Shown here piece by piece: positions 1 through 14,696 of a stretch of 64,000 nucleotides of DNA (its first letter is position 1; each line of letters begins with the position of its first letter). Below the pieces are notes generated by a model that saw nothing but the letters and a program-made list of their open reading frames with translations, had not been told where the DNA came from and did no database searches. The position numbers were made by a program, and so were the translations under genes. Source of the DNA: Paramecium tetraurelia. Its lineage: Eukaryota > Ciliophora > Oligohymenophorea > Peniculida > Parameciidae. The DNA lies in assembly GCF_000165425.1 (NCBI RefSeq), contig NW_001799011.1, positions 585,640-649,639 of the forward strand, written 5' to 3'.

Positions 1-350
1 AATAAGGATACAGAGCAATAGAAGAATTATGCATATGAAGTGAATTAGATATTATATTTATAAGATATCTTTATGTCTAAATACACACTATTAATTGATT
101 TAAATAAAATGTATTATTATATAAAATAAAAAATCATGCAGAATTTAGTTTGGTAATTTAAAATTGAAATTTAATTATTTAATCCAATAATAATAATATT
201 TCAATGATCTTGTCAAATTGTATTAAGATACTTGATAATAACAAACCTCTTTTGATATGTTAATAAAAATAAAATGTAATTAATATTATAATGCCTTTTT
301 GAAAATTATTGAGATCATAAGTAATAAATCACTTATTTAGAATAAATCAT
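1..350. other. AT-rich non-coding stretch
   Basis: No frame with coding character was seen on either strand. It is very AT-rich with many short A and T runs and is probably the 5' flank of the large plus-strand gene. No promoter motif can be named with confidence. Confidence 0.5.
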
Positions 351-431
351 ATGGAGTTTCTCATCTCGGATTCAAAGTGGATGTACAAAAGTGATTTTTT
401 TTGACGATAATCATGGTATATTAATGGATTT

Positions 432-3400
432 ATGACTTACAGAGGAGTTTAATCTGGGAAGAAATTAATTAAAAAGTATTTAAATTAGAAGCAGATTTAA
501 CATGACTAACAATATTTATGTATTTAAATTTCACTATTGTTTGAATAATAATGTTTTTATTTATTGTTGGATATAATATTAAAAATGCTATAGGGATTTT
601 GCTTTGTTTCAATGTATTAGCCAAGCTTTACTTTAAACATAAAGATATAAAGATTAGTATTGCTAATATATTATTGCCAAACACTAACTTTAGCTTTTCC
701 ATTGGATGGTTGGAATTTATGGACTTATAAGGATGGAGCTTTTAGGATGACCAAAAATTTATTAAACATGTTCTTAATTTTTCCATATGTCAATGAGGTT
801 AAATCATCAACATTAATCTATGTTTTGACACTACTATTCTCTTTATTTAACATTTTCATGCTGTTAACAATATTTTTGATTGCCAAATTTAAAAATAAAC
901 TTTCATTTATGCTAACTTTCACATATTGGTATTTAGTTATTGTACCTAAACTGTTTTTTATGCCTCAGTTGTTCATATTTATAGGATCTCTATCCTTTAG
1001 TTAAAGAGCTCTATTGTATTCAGAATTTTAATTTCATGCATTTTTGCCTATAAGTGGAGTAGGATTATTAATTGTGTCTTTCTTTTGTTTTTTTAGTAGC
1101 TACTTTATTCGAAGCACCAAATTGCAACAAGATAATGGATTAATATAAAAATTTAGTATGCTCTTATTTATTGAATAATGTCTCAACGTCATTATTACTT
1201 GTTTGTATTTTCAAAATAGAAGCGCGTTCAATAATGTGGTACAATTATTAATGATGCATCTCTATTACTTATCCTAATTCATCAACGCATTTTATGTGGG
1301 AACCTTCCCTCCCCACTTATCCAAATTCTGTCTAATATTGATTTCCTCGTGCCAAAGCCTTCTCATAGTTATAACAATAAATTTAGCATCATCAAACAAT
1401 CTGATATCAGAAGAACAAATATTAATAATGTGGTTGATTTTTATGACTTTTTCGGTTTCAATAAGCACAATATTAAATGACAGGAAATAAATTAAACTGC
1501 TTTTCAAACAAACAAATGTCTTTGAACTATAGGAGTTTGTCCAATACGTTTATTATATGATGCCAGAATTAACAAATAAAGATTTCAAAATTTAGAATCG
1601 ATTTATTTATTGTATTTTTATTCAAAACCATGAAAAATAATGCCTAAACTGTTAAAAGATTAGATAAAGCAAGAATAAGGTTGCTTCTAAATTTGTATTT
1701 ACTAATGTACTGTATTGCATAATAAAGGAACATCTTGGAGTTTTAAAAATGGTCTCTAGGTCTGAGTATGAATAATTTGAGATATACTATGCAGATTTTT
1801 TAAATAAAATCAAAAAACAACCTCTATTGTCATTTGTCGAATTGAAAGTCTACTAATTACAAAATTCAAAGCCATCGTTTTATTTTAAAAATACAATTTC
1901 TTACTTTTTTGAGGAGCTTAAAAAAATCATTCTTGACACAAGAGTGTAATTTCATTCAAATCATCATAATTTTGAAGAAAACTCCCTTGAAATTAAGGAT
2001 ATCATATAGGCGTATTCAATAGAAGAATACATGTTACCAAAAATAATTGAACTTATAGATCAGAAAATAAGAATTTGGAATGAATAGATAAATGGCTTAG
2101 ATTCTATTTATGATTTAGAATAATTGATTGTAAATTATTCCAGTAAAATATTAAGTTGTTAAGATTTATTGGAACAAAGGTTGTAATTAGATTTGCTGAA
2201 TTTCAATTAAATCTAAAAGGCTAGAAATGTCATCGAATTGAGGGTTGCATCAATATTTCACTTGATAATTCTAAATGATTTCTATAGTTCCCTTTAATGT
2301 GAATAATAAATATCTGAAGTATTGGCAATGGAGAATTCGCTTCCAAATGATGTGATTAGTAACATTGACATCCTATAAGATAACTTATGTTTAATAATGG
2401 TTAGCATGGTGAAGAACAGAGGATATATCAAGAATACTAAAAAGAATTATATTGCCAATTACTTCGGATTAGATGTTAAAGAAGTAGAAAGCATAAATCA
2501 TATTAATTTATTCATTCCTCAATTTATTGCTGATATCCATGAATAATTTCTATAGTCTTACTTAGAAACAGCATAGTCACCACTATTTAATTAATATTAA
2601 ATTGTATTTAGTAAATTTAAGAATGAATTTGTTTAGCCATAATAATTAAAATTAGAAAATAACTTTGATTTTTACGATGATTACGTTGTCACAGGATGTT
2701 TATCGAAAGTGAAAGAAACATCAGAGTTTGTATTATTCGATGAAAATGGCAAGGTTCTCTCAGTGACTTAAGGATTTTATACAGATATAATTTAACCAGC
2801 ATTTCAAGAAGAATTAACTGCTTAAACAATAAATTAGGCTTACATATTCTTATTTTTTATAAATATATTTTCTATTTTAGATTAGTAAAAGGATAATATC
2901 AATTTATCAGAGTTTCTTTAAGTAGAGCTTATGACCACTATAACCATTTTTGAAGATTTATCCAAAATAATCTAATTCTTTTGTGAAAATAAATTATCCA
3001 ACACAACCTCATTAGCATATTCATTAAGAAAGAGTATGTAAAAAACTGCGCTTATGTCATAGACTAAGACATACACAACTAAGAAATAAAGAGAAAATAT
3101 TTAAACCGGAAGGTATTATGTAAACAATAGTGTGAAAATATCTGATGATATCTAATTATTTTGTTCCTAGTTTAGAACTTAGGTGTCAGAACTTCTGCAA
3201 TAATTTAATGTATATTCTAAACATATTTAGAAATTCTCATCTGTTTAGTATCATTCTAAAATATCATTATAATATAGAACTATAGGCAAAAAGTCAGCCT
3301 AGAGATCATATTTTATAATTGAGATTTTAGATTATAGGAAAAAAGTTGCAAATGCAACCTCCTCAGTGATTTCAAAGCAATTTGACAGCATATATAATAA

Positions 3401-5910
3401 TAAGAGTAATCTTAATATAAATGTAATTAGATTTTAGTAGTGTACTAACAGATATTACAACGAGCGAGAGAATAGTCCAAAAGGATGAATATAGACCTAA
3501 TGTAAGATATGTTTTTATTTAGGAAATCATTGGGAATAGTTTTAATCATTTATTGAGTGACAGAGAGTAGTTGTTTGGAGTGCTGAATTAATCGTTTTAA
3601 GAGAGTTAGAGTTTTGGTCCACTCTCTTAAAGAGCAAACTTTATATCTCCTCGATAACATAATTTAGATGATGAATTAAGAAAATTAGAACTTGAGTTTT
3701 AAGACATTAGAGTTAGTTTTAATGGTGGGGCTATGGTACAATAATATGCGGGAGAGGAGAAAGAAGAGGAGGATTACAATAATGAATCCAAATCAAATAA
3801 ACCATAGAAGTCAAGCAGCGAAAAACGTTAAGATAAGAGTTATAAAATGCTGAAATTGTTAACAACCTACAAAGACAAAGGCATTATCAAAGAGAGGGAT
3901 GATCATTAATCCTATTCTAGCAAAACCTCAGGAACTTCAAAAACATAGTACATATCCATAATAAAAAACTTTCAACACTCTAAAATTATGATCACCAGTC
4001 TAAAAATCATTTTAACTTTGACATTAATACTATTCCTTTGTGCCTTGTCGACCATTGTCATCAATACTTAAGTCATAAAATAACAAATCTCAGAGATCGT
4101 AGATAGTAGTTATTCACTCAATGCTCCACTATTTTTCAATAGGTATTTCTTTTAAAGTTATGCTTTATCATGGACCTTACTTATGAATGGACTTAAAATT
4201 GTAAAGCATAGTGATTTTCTAATTAATCAAACTTTCTCAACTCTTAAGCATTAGGGAAATGAAACATTCGAAAATCTGGGCGTTATGTACCCCAAATTCA
4301 TTGAGATTGAAAATATGGGATTATTAAATAACATCAGCATTTAGCTGCTCGGTTTTCCAAGAAAAACTGTCTCTTACACAGAATTTATTAACAGCATATA
4401 AAACACGCTTTAATACTTTTTTTAGATCAAATATTTTTCAGATGAAGCCACTGATTAAGTCTTAGATATAGATTATATTAATTCTGTTATCACACTTAGA
4501 TATAATTTAAAATATGTATTCGATATGAATAAGGAATTAATTCAATCATTGGATCTTATGAGTTAGAACATTATTAAAGATGGAGGAAAAGAATTGTAAT
4601 CACTAACAATAGCAGAAATATGTTTTATCTTTTTTATCCACTTTGTGTCATTGTTTTTTTGGAATAAGACTGAGAGTTAGAAACAATAAATTCTATTAAT
4701 AAATGGAAGGCTTTAAGAGAATTCCGTAAATGATCTGATCTATAGGCATCTAAATATCAAATCCATATTGTAATCAACAGATTTAAAAAAGAATAATTGG
4801 AAAAAATAACAAGTTTGCTTGATATTTTAGTAAACTATGGATAATTAAGAAGCCAAATAATAGTATTTAGATTAAAGATACAATTAGCTTAATAAGACTA
4901 AAAATGACTAAAATAAAAAAAAAGGATAAGTTGGTATGCTCAATTCCAGATTAAGAGACACATCTTATTCCATTAAGAAATATATTTGTTATAATTTGGT
5001 AGTTTTCCTGATAATAGCTAGTTTCTTATTAGGAGGCTATTTCTATTAAAGTTCATTAATGAATAATCTTATTCCTTAATAAAAATTAACTTTAAACTTT
5101 GTTAGATTTTCATCTTACCTTGACACTCTAATAACAACTGGTTTGGTCCTTAAAACTTAACCTTAAGTGTATCCTGGACTTATTGCACATAAATTTTATA
5201 CTCAAGCTCAGTTTAATAGATATAGGGATCCATTAAAATAATTGTTTCACATGTTTTTGGATGTTTATGAGACTTACGATTAAAACTTAACAGAAATCTA
5301 TGAAGGTATTTTATTTTCAAAAGACATTGATGATACAAAGAAAGAACTATTATTAGGATTGTATGAAAGTGATATTTGCTAAATGATAACCGAGAAAATT
5401 CCATTTTGTTAATATGAATAATTAGGAGAGTTGAATTTTATTTAAAAATATTCTTAATATTCTTATTAAGACAATAATCGTGATTACCTTGAAAATGGTC
5501 TTGTGGGGATTACAAGTAGCATTAGTTATTTTATGAAAACAAATTATGATTATGAAATCGCTACCATTGAATATGCCACAGATATGAACGAACTTAGTGA
5601 CTTATACAAAACAAAGGAATTTACGAATATAATCTTAGAGCATTACAGTTCAACGAAAGAGACTACATAATAGATGCTAGAAATCATACTGTCTTCAAAT
5701 GAAATAATATTGGATGAGTACTTGAAACTTATTACTATTTATTATGGATTGATAGGATCGGCATTATTAGTTCTATTCGCCTTTTTTTATTATCGATTAT
5801 TGGATCTAACAGATGATAATTTTATCCATTTAAGATTAGGATTGACCTTGGTTCCTATTGAAGTGATTACAGATCAATACAACATCTAATTGATAAAATA
5901 ATTAAATTGA
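432..5910 (+). CDS. TmcB/PAS-like large multi-pass membrane protein
   Basis: Read in the ciliate code, the frame is open from about 405 to the intron at 3406-3430 (25 nt, GTAAT...TTAG) and then to TGA 5908-5910, about 1,800 residues. The N-terminal third (about 590-1500) holds a run of hydrophobic helices. A PAS-like segment follows near 2690-2800 (VLFDENGKVLSVTQGF), then a charged linker. Four further membrane spans lie near 4000, 4625, 4990 and 5740, framing two probably extracytoplasmic loops. This layout matches the expanded ciliate family annotated as PAS/TmcB-like, named after Dictyostelium tiny macrocysts B; that assignment is from memory of the family, and the ligand is unknown. The start is uncertain: 432 is the first in-frame ATG, but ATG 351 (same frame, broken by TGA 402) could be used if an intron were missed. 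It converges with the giant minus-strand gene, 77 nt away. Confidence 0.6.
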
Positions 5911-5987
5911 TTATGACATTTTTAATAATAAATCATTCTTGATTGCGTTGGTTCAAATTAATTTCTTCCGATTACAAACCATCTTAT

Positions 5988-8900
5988 TCAGGATATATTT
6001 TTTGATAATTTGGTGAATCTTGTTAGTTGATTGTTTTTTCTAATAGAATATTATAAATTTATACATTGTTTTATTTCTTCAGGGACAAAGAAGGGCATTA
6101 AGACTGGTTATTCACTATTCTCATTAACAAATAAAGGTGCTTATGGATCTTTCCTTTTCCTTTATATTCCTCTTCTAGTTTAATATCTCAAAGTAGCCCA
6201 TAGCTTTTTCACCTTCTCATTCATTTTTGCTTAATTATACAGCATTTTTCTACTCCAAGGATACTTCTCTTAAATTTCTGGATGGTGTATTCTTAATTCA
6301 TCCCTAATTTTATCGAGTTGAGGTTAGAATTTAATCAGATATCCTTCGAATAAATAATAGACCATTAGAAGGATGAAAGCAAAATTAATAGCACCAACAA
6401 TGACGATCATAATGATTTCTAAGTATACAAGATCTTCTTTAATTGCAGAGTAAATCAAAACCCCCAAACATAGAGAAGCTGCACAAATGGCAGTCGATAA
6501 TCTATCGATGAAATTGAGTCTTTTGCTTGAATAAGGTTGGAATCTGATTGTGAATCCCCCATAAAAGAATACAATTAAGAATATAATTAACCCCTTAACA
6601 ACAACTCTATCTTCATAAAATGTTAGGAAAATAATTATAAGTTCTTTTTCAAAAATTTTCACAAATTCCCAGAGATAACCCTCCTTGGTGTATTCATTAT
6701 AGAAATAACCTAGTTTTTTTCTACTTTCAAAGTCATCCAATTTGTTTCTCAATTTGTACACTAAATACATGAAGATGCAAGGAAATAGGAATGCCCAACA
6801 GATAAGCATTGGAGCAACAAATCCCGCCAGCCAGATATAATGAGTGTCAGTGTCATATTAATATAATACATCCGCTTAGACCCATCCAATTCCTCCTATT
6901 TCTCTGGAGGAAGCCAATGCAATGAAACCTCCAACTAAGGTAGGTTGTAGATATAAAAACATATAGATGAATGCAGTATATATGATACCTTCCTTGAAAT
7001 CGACCTATTTTAGTAGAACTGCCAAAAAGTACCCAAAAAGAAAAACAGCTAAGTAGATGATAGGCATGAGTAATGCCCAAATTAGTCTGAAATATAGTAT
7101 ATCAATGCTAGTCATATCGACTAAAAAGCAGTCAAGAGAGTAGGCCATAGATTGAGTTGGATTTCCCATAACTTAAGTGGCATTGGTGATTCCTTCGCTT
7201 AAGTTTATTTGGAATGTTGAAATAGCAGAGAGAATTTGGAAATAGTTTGTAAACAATTTAATAAGAATGGCTAGATTACTTTGGGAGGGAGATACCAAAA
7301 TACCCATAGCAATTCTGTTCTAAGTTTTAACAAAGTCTTCAAGCATTTAGTAGTTCCCTTTTACAGATAAAATCATTGAAAAGAGAGTGACAAAGGACAA
7401 GGCCGTAATTACTACAGCATTTACAGCATATGTGTTAGCACAAGGACCACATTTGTATTTGGCTGAAGTGGAATAGGATTCATCTCTCACTCCATAAATG
7501 TCACAAGATTCACACAACGCTCCCATATGACCAGTATAGCATGAGGGGCTACCAGGTGTCCAACCTCCATTACAATTTAATGGGAGATTCAAACAATATG
7601 TAATTATTTCACTGTCAAATTCTGGTCTCCAATATCCTTCCTTTAGTTTAATACCTACTGGACTCACATCATCCATAGTAGAACTGTCCATAGCTTAACA
7701 CTAAGTTTGCTTTTCACTGACTGAATAAGTCTTATCGGCCTTTGTACATGCTTTGCATTGTTATAAAGAGTAGGCTTCTCCTAGTTGACAAGGCAGTGTT
7801 TTGACATTAACATAAAGAGCATAGTTTTGATTGTACGATTAAATCTTGAATGGGGATACGGTTTGATAAACTGGAATTTTAATTGGTGTACACACAACTA
7901 AGTAAATAGAAATGAATAAATTTACATCTTAATTATAAATATAGGTTATCCTCTAAATAGGGGTCAAAAGTAACAACCAAAGCATCCAGATCAAAAGCTC
8001 CAGCTGTTTAGTCATAATAGAACACTTAAGTATTGGTAAAGTTCGATAAAAATTCTTTGCTTGTATTATAATTATTAGTGTCCATAATTCTACCTGTTAA
8101 CGTACATGATTCTGTGGAGTTGATGTTGGACATAGGTTATTTAAATCTATCCAAATTGATTATTCTGAATTTCCAATCATATGGCACTTATTCATCAGTG
8201 TCAGAGTAGTAATATTTATATGAGTCAATAGCCTAACCTGATGGCAGTAATAAATAAGTAGTAGTGTTCTTATAATTGTACAGTTCATATGGATCCAAAG
8301 AGATGATGTCAATGATTGTGCTTTTAGAACTGTCAATATACCCATCGCCATTCACATCACCATCATACTCCTCAAAAGTAATAGTTTTCATGAGCTCATT
8401 ATTCTTCATTGATAAGGTTAGACTTTAAGGATATTCTTCCAGATTGTCTCCCCTTAATTGTCCTTAATTGTTCTGAAAGAATACCTCAATTGAAGATACA
8501 TTTCCAATTGAACCTCCTGAAATAAACATACCTCCTGCCAATTAAGCAACATTTCCTTCAACCGTATTATCAGCAATATTTAATAATGTGGAATCGGTTT
8601 TATAAACCACACTCTTATAATAGAGGGCTCCTCCCATCAGACTGGCATAATTATCAGTGAATTCCGAACGGATTATCAAAGAATCCAAACCGATTATGGC
8701 GATTCCTCCACCCACTTTAGCTGAGTTGCCGATAAATTTAGATTTTGATATGATGACCACATTTTTTTATTGGGCCAAATCTTCTACAACGCCTAACATT
8801 CTTCTAGAATTGGATAGTTCATAATCAGTTAATGGAATTGATTATTCAGCATCATTAAGGACATCGTCATAAGTTAGCACTAGACAGCCATAATAACCAG

Positions 8901-11900
8901 CAATGTTAGAGAGACAGAAAAAATCTTTGAGTTCAATCACAGGATATGTTTCCTAATGAACCTATAAGATTTAAACTAATCCATTCACACATCTTAGACA
9001 TTTATTATTTTAAATTAGGATTTATTCAATGGTTAAATATTATTTGGATGTAACTGAGCTCAATTTAAATAACCCTGTTGGGATTTTTTAAAATTGCTCA
9101 ACATATCCCTATAAGATTGTAGATAGATAGCAACCAATAAATACAGAGTTTTCATCAATCGAAAAAGTAGTAAAAATTGGAAAAATTAAATTTAATTCGA
9201 TATTGTCCAATATTTTATGTATGACTTCTTAGTTATAATTAGCTTTAATTACTTAATACTTCATTAAGTCAGTTAATGAAGTATATAAATCATCCAAAGA
9301 CTGGAAATAAATTGGATAATTCCCATCGTCACCAACTTAGTTTATGATGATGGCCAAACCATCAGATTTAAAATTAGAATCTAGATCCTCCACAGCTAAG
9401 CAAGTTTATTCAGATAAAACATTCTTAGAAACATAACTCACATAGTAACTATCGAGATTTCCACAACTAGTAGATGAAGGTGGATCATATTGATAATGAT
9501 CTATAATCTTTGTGGATGTTAAAGTTATTACTCCTGAAATTTCATATAAAGTAATGGCAAGTATGCTGTTTATAAAGATGGTATTATTTGAAACTGTTAC
9601 ATCATTGATTTCCACTTCAACCATCTCTTCCAAAATCATCACAGAAACAAATTGAAATTCCTTAAACGTCGTAGAAGTTAGAGTAAATCTACCGTAACTC
9701 TAATAAAAAACAGAGGATCTGGTAAACATATATTCAGTATCTATTGTAGATATATCCGGAATATTTCTTAAGAAATTTACCATATTATTCTAAGAAAACG
9801 ATGATTAAGTTATAGAGAGACTGGGCAGCATTGGAGAGGAAGTCGAAAATGGTATATAGATGGCGGAAGTTTTAAGGCCCATGCAATTAGTAAATTTGGA
9901 ATCGCTGATGGCAACTGATGATTGCTGGGTTGAAGGACTTACATATATACAGCCACCATCTAATCTAGTCACACATTCTGACATTATGACTCTTTCAATG
10001 TTTAATTGTAATTTTGAGTTTGAGGAGTCCACATACAAGCAACCTCCATTTGAAGAGTATTAATTCAATAAGCTATTATACTGTCTTGTAATTTGTGTAT
10101 TAATTATATTGATGAAGCCACTATCGATTGTCTCTACGACTAAGCCTGAACCTCTAATTGCTTAGCCCTTATCGAAGATCGAATTCTCAATGTTAGTGAA
10201 GGCTGATTTAATGAAAATGTTTCCTCCTTAACTGTAGATTGGGAAGAATTACTCTAGAGTTATGATGATCAATTTCTCATCTTTTTACCCAGAAGTAGAA
10301 TTTACTATTTATTATTCTTCCAATCTATATATCCAATCTTTTTGTCTAATATTTGTATTTGTAAATTAGCAATTCAATATCTCAAGGGAGTAGGTTACAA
10401 CATAAATTACACTATTGTGAACTCTAGTGGCCCTGTTGTTGTCAAAAATAGTATTTTTCAAAACAAGATAGGATAGAGGAGCTTAAATTATGAAAACTGG
10501 AGAGGATGGGTTCAATTAATCACTAACTAAGGAGTGCAAATGATTTTGTGAGAATTCGCAATCTTGTATCAGGATATCCTAATCTTAATTGGATTGAATA
10601 TAAATCGAACCGATAGCCGTTCCTGATTCTGTAATCACCAAAGAATTTCCTATAACTTTGATATTTTTTAGGATGATTAATTCTCTGGTGGTATTATCAT
10701 AAAATTAACCGTAATCTTATATTACTGTATCGCTGGTTGTGTTGTATTGTTCAACATCCCAAGAGTTTAATTGGATAAAGTTTGTATCTATCGACAATAA
10801 TCTTCTAATCACTACATTTTCAATCTTGACTCCAATTTCAAAATCTGAAATGTAGAGGAAATGCTCATTGTAACTCTTAAATTCAGTTTTTCTATCTGCA
10901 CAATCCTTACTGGTGGGTATCTTATTGTTTGAAGGATTCAATTATGAATCGATATATTAGCTTTGAGTCCAATCATATAATCCATCAACCAATTGAAATG
11001 ATTGTATGTTATTAGCTGCTAATTAGGTTATTCCAAGATTGTTTAGCGATTAGAAATTAGAAATTACAATTTTTTAAACAGAAGTAAAAAATATTAAAGC
11101 TGAAAATACTGAATTGGATTCCTTGTCAGTTAATTTCATTGAGTTTGTTTATTCAATGTAAAAATCTACCAGAGATACATTCGTATTATATTGATAATTA
11201 TTAATTGGAGTTGAGATTTTAATAAAACAGATAGGAGTCAAACATAAGGATTAAACTATTTTAACATTGCTAAATGAATAGAAATGCAAGGCGTTAGATG
11301 CCTATAAATCGTCTATTACCTTATAACTATTCTAAAAGAGTCGACCCTCCGTATAAAAGGTCGAGTTTAATGAATAGACGTTTTTCAAAAAAAATGAATT
11401 AGATTAGACTAGCTTTGAACCCTCAGTGAAATTACATCTAATGATATCTACATTGTTCAACATAGTTTTGTTCTAAGATTTCAAATTTATAAACCAACTA
11501 TTCGTAAATACAGTAAATTTGAAAACCACTTTCCCAAAATTAATTAAACCGCTATTAATTGCTGAACCCTCTGGCTCACCAAAAATAACAACATTGGTTA
11601 ATTTGCATTTATGGAAAGTCATTCCTTAAGATCCAATGCCTTGTATAATAGATTTCACATTAGTATTGATTGTGGGTGAAAAGAGGACAGCATCTTTAAA
11701 AATGCATTAATAAAATGTGACATCATCAAACATGTAGGATACAGTGTCAATATTTTCTAAGGGATAAGGAAGTGAGAAAACATCATCTGATTTAAAACCA
11801 CTAAATACAACCTTTTTCCAATTAAGAATATCAACGTTTTCTGCCAAAAATACCATTTTTGTACCATCATACTCTTTTGTTATTTTAAAGTTCTCCAATG

Positions 11901-14585
11901 TTAATTTGGTTTTCACATTCTAAGAAATATTCAATCCTGTATAATCGTGTGTACTATTAGATTTTAAGGCTTTGATCTCAATTCCTTTAATGCTCAAATA
12001 GTCAGACCATGGGATATTCAATAGCCCATCTAGCTTAATAACTAGAGGGTCTTGAGTTGAATCTGGTTCTCCGATAATATTAACATAAAAGTATCTAATA
12101 GAAAATACATTCTTTTGGAAATTGAATAGAAAGTTAGTACTCTAAGTAAAATCGCACTGTTTCTCTCCACTCTTTAAATAAATGTTCAAAATGAGAGATG
12201 ATATTACTTTTTCATTAAGTTATTTATAAAAGGTCAGAGTTTCAATGCCATCCAAAGTAATATTGGTGGCATAAGTAGACGATGATGATGTTGAGTAGAA
12301 ATAATTTAGACTAAATAAATAACCTCTGTCAAAAATAGGAGCAGCATTATACTCCGTAGTGTACTCACTACTTTTACAAAACAACTTGATATCAATTTGA
12401 GCCTATTCAACACATTTTCCAGTTTATTGAGCTGCCTAATCGCATTCAAGTGGCATATTCAAATAAGTATCATAAGTGACTTTTTAACTGGATGATATAT
12501 TTTCATCAAATGCATAGCATAATCTACTGTATTTTTCCAAAATGGAGTTTGAAGGTGAAAAGTAATAGTTAACTCTGTTGAGTTCCTCCTAAGTTCTATC
12601 CCTACAAGCCATACATCGATAGGGACACGTTTGACATTCCGACTCTTCTGAATTAATTGATCTATCCCTGTAATAATTGAAGCATTGGCCACAAAAAGCT
12701 CCATTGCTTTGATACTCACATGCATCCAATAAGAAAGACAATGGATTAGTTGGGACTTGACTTGGATTTGAGATAACACAATTTTTAGTACAGCCTTAAC
12801 AAGAGTTTCCATACTTCGTAAAACCTGTGGTACATTTAGAGCAATAGGGTTCCTCGAGACTAGTAGTTAAGTACTTAGACTTCTTGAATGTGTCCAAAAT
12901 AACTCTCTGTTATGCGTAACTAGTAAAATTATAGTCTTGGTTATATTATGAACATGAAGAGCAATAAGCCGGACAAGGCAAGCAAGAATTCGAAAAGAAA
13001 TCAGCATAATAGCCATCATCACAAATTAAGCACGAGTAAACCTTTTAAGTGTCTCCTTTAAGTAGAATTCCAGATGAATCGTAATAGCTTACAATATCAT
13101 CACTGGGACTGTCATAAGAATAACAGTATAAGCAATTGTCAATTTAATCACTGCATCCAACAAAGCATGATCCCTGTTTAGTATCTAAGGAATATCCCTA
13201 TAATAATGAAATTAATTTTATACTGATGAGCATTTAATGCATATGTAATTAGCACCACTAATCTAATGAGAAATGCAATTTGCCAATTTTTTGGCATTAT
13301 CGACAGCTACGCAACTGGTGCCATCGGCCGATAAAACAAAGTCAGTTTTACAATATAAACACATGCTTACAGGATCTGAATCGTAATCCCTCCTATAAGG
13401 TATGAAATCTAGATCAAGAGAGGATCTTGTAGATGAGGTATCGCTTAATAGAGAAATTTGGTAGTATCCTACATCACAATTAGAAACCTGAGTAGGAACA
13501 CATGATTATCCATCATAATTTAGGATATCGTTGCTTTATTGACATTGTCTACAAATTTTGACATACCAATCTTTTATATCCTCACCTATCGACAAAAAAG
13601 ATCTTGATGGGTACATGATTTCCATCGTTTATATTGCAATATATTCGCATCTCAAACAATTCGAATCACATCCTTCGCAAGTCCTCAAATCCAGACTAGG
13701 TATATAACCAGAGTTACAAGCTTTACACTGTTAAATTTCAGTGCTAGCTACAGTTACTGTGACGCATTTGCTGCAATTGTTGGTGCACAAAACACAACTT
13801 TTAGTTTAAGCACTCCATCGATACCCATCCTAACATTGTTCACACAAATCTGTACCACCAGACCCAGAAACAAGAGTACCACATTTGCTGCAATACTTGA
13901 TTGAACAACTTTCGCATGTATTCATCTTTAGATAATATCCTTCAATGCATTCTACTGCAACCTTATCAATATCAACTTTCTTGTAATCATGATCGAATGT
14001 ATAGCAAGTAGTTTCGTCAGGTGTTGTGCAAAAATCTTTGCATCCTGTGCAGATATACACAGCATATTTCAATTGTCTCGATCTAGTGATCGTCCCTGTC
14101 CAAGTTCCCAATTAAATCGAATTACCAACAAAAAACAATTCAGGATAATCTCTCTCTATTTTTTGGTATGTTCCTTGTCCAATTTTACCATTCCCCACCT
14201 CGTAATCATAGGTGCACTTCCTACTGAACTCCCAACCGTAAGGATCCTCGAAGCAATCCATGCAATAATTCACTAAGTCTGAATTAATATTCACCTGATA
14301 ATAAGGGCTATGATATTTATTACTAACATACCACTAAACACATTAAGGTGGCTTAGTATCTGAAGCTCCCAGTGTAAATAAAAAGTAACCATACTCACAT
14401 TTCGGAGGAACGGTGCTGCAATCTTCAACACCCAAAACACATAGTTCTGAGCATCCAGATGCTGTCTTTTTCAGGCAACCAACCTGCACCTTCTGGCTTT
14501 ACTCTCTTAATCAAAAATGTTACCTTGAGTATTGTCCATACGCAATAAGTACTAAATTCGAAAACTGTAATAATAATAAGTTCAT
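5988..14585 (-). CDS. Giant Cys-rich / beta-helix-like / C-terminal multi-TM protein
   Basis: Starts at ATG 14585 with a signal-like segment (MNLLLLQFSNLVLIAYG) and ends at TGA 5988-5990, about 2,850 residues. Order along the protein: a Cys-rich part with many CxxC pairs like growth-factor-receptor/furin repeats (about 14480-12400); a long middle with Ser/Asn/Gly repeats of parallel beta-helix type, for example SKFIGNSAKVGGGIAI (about 12300-8500); a segment with the EF-loop-like DGDVNGDGYID (about 8340); a second Cys cluster (7600-7430); several membrane helices (7420-6340); and a charged cytoplasmic tail. The frame changes between about 14.1 and 11.9 kb and between about 8.5 and 7.7 kb, so at least two micro-introns exist, plus one just after the signal peptide whose edges I cannot fix. 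Similar architectures are common among ciliate surface proteins. A receptor or adhesion role is inference only. Confidence 0.7.
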
Positions 14586-14696
14586 CAAATTGAATAAATT
14601 AATTTCAATATTTTATCAATTCATTTTAGCAGTTATATAATTACAAATTTTGGGGCAAATAAACATTTCTTGTAAATTATATTTATTTTAATTTTT

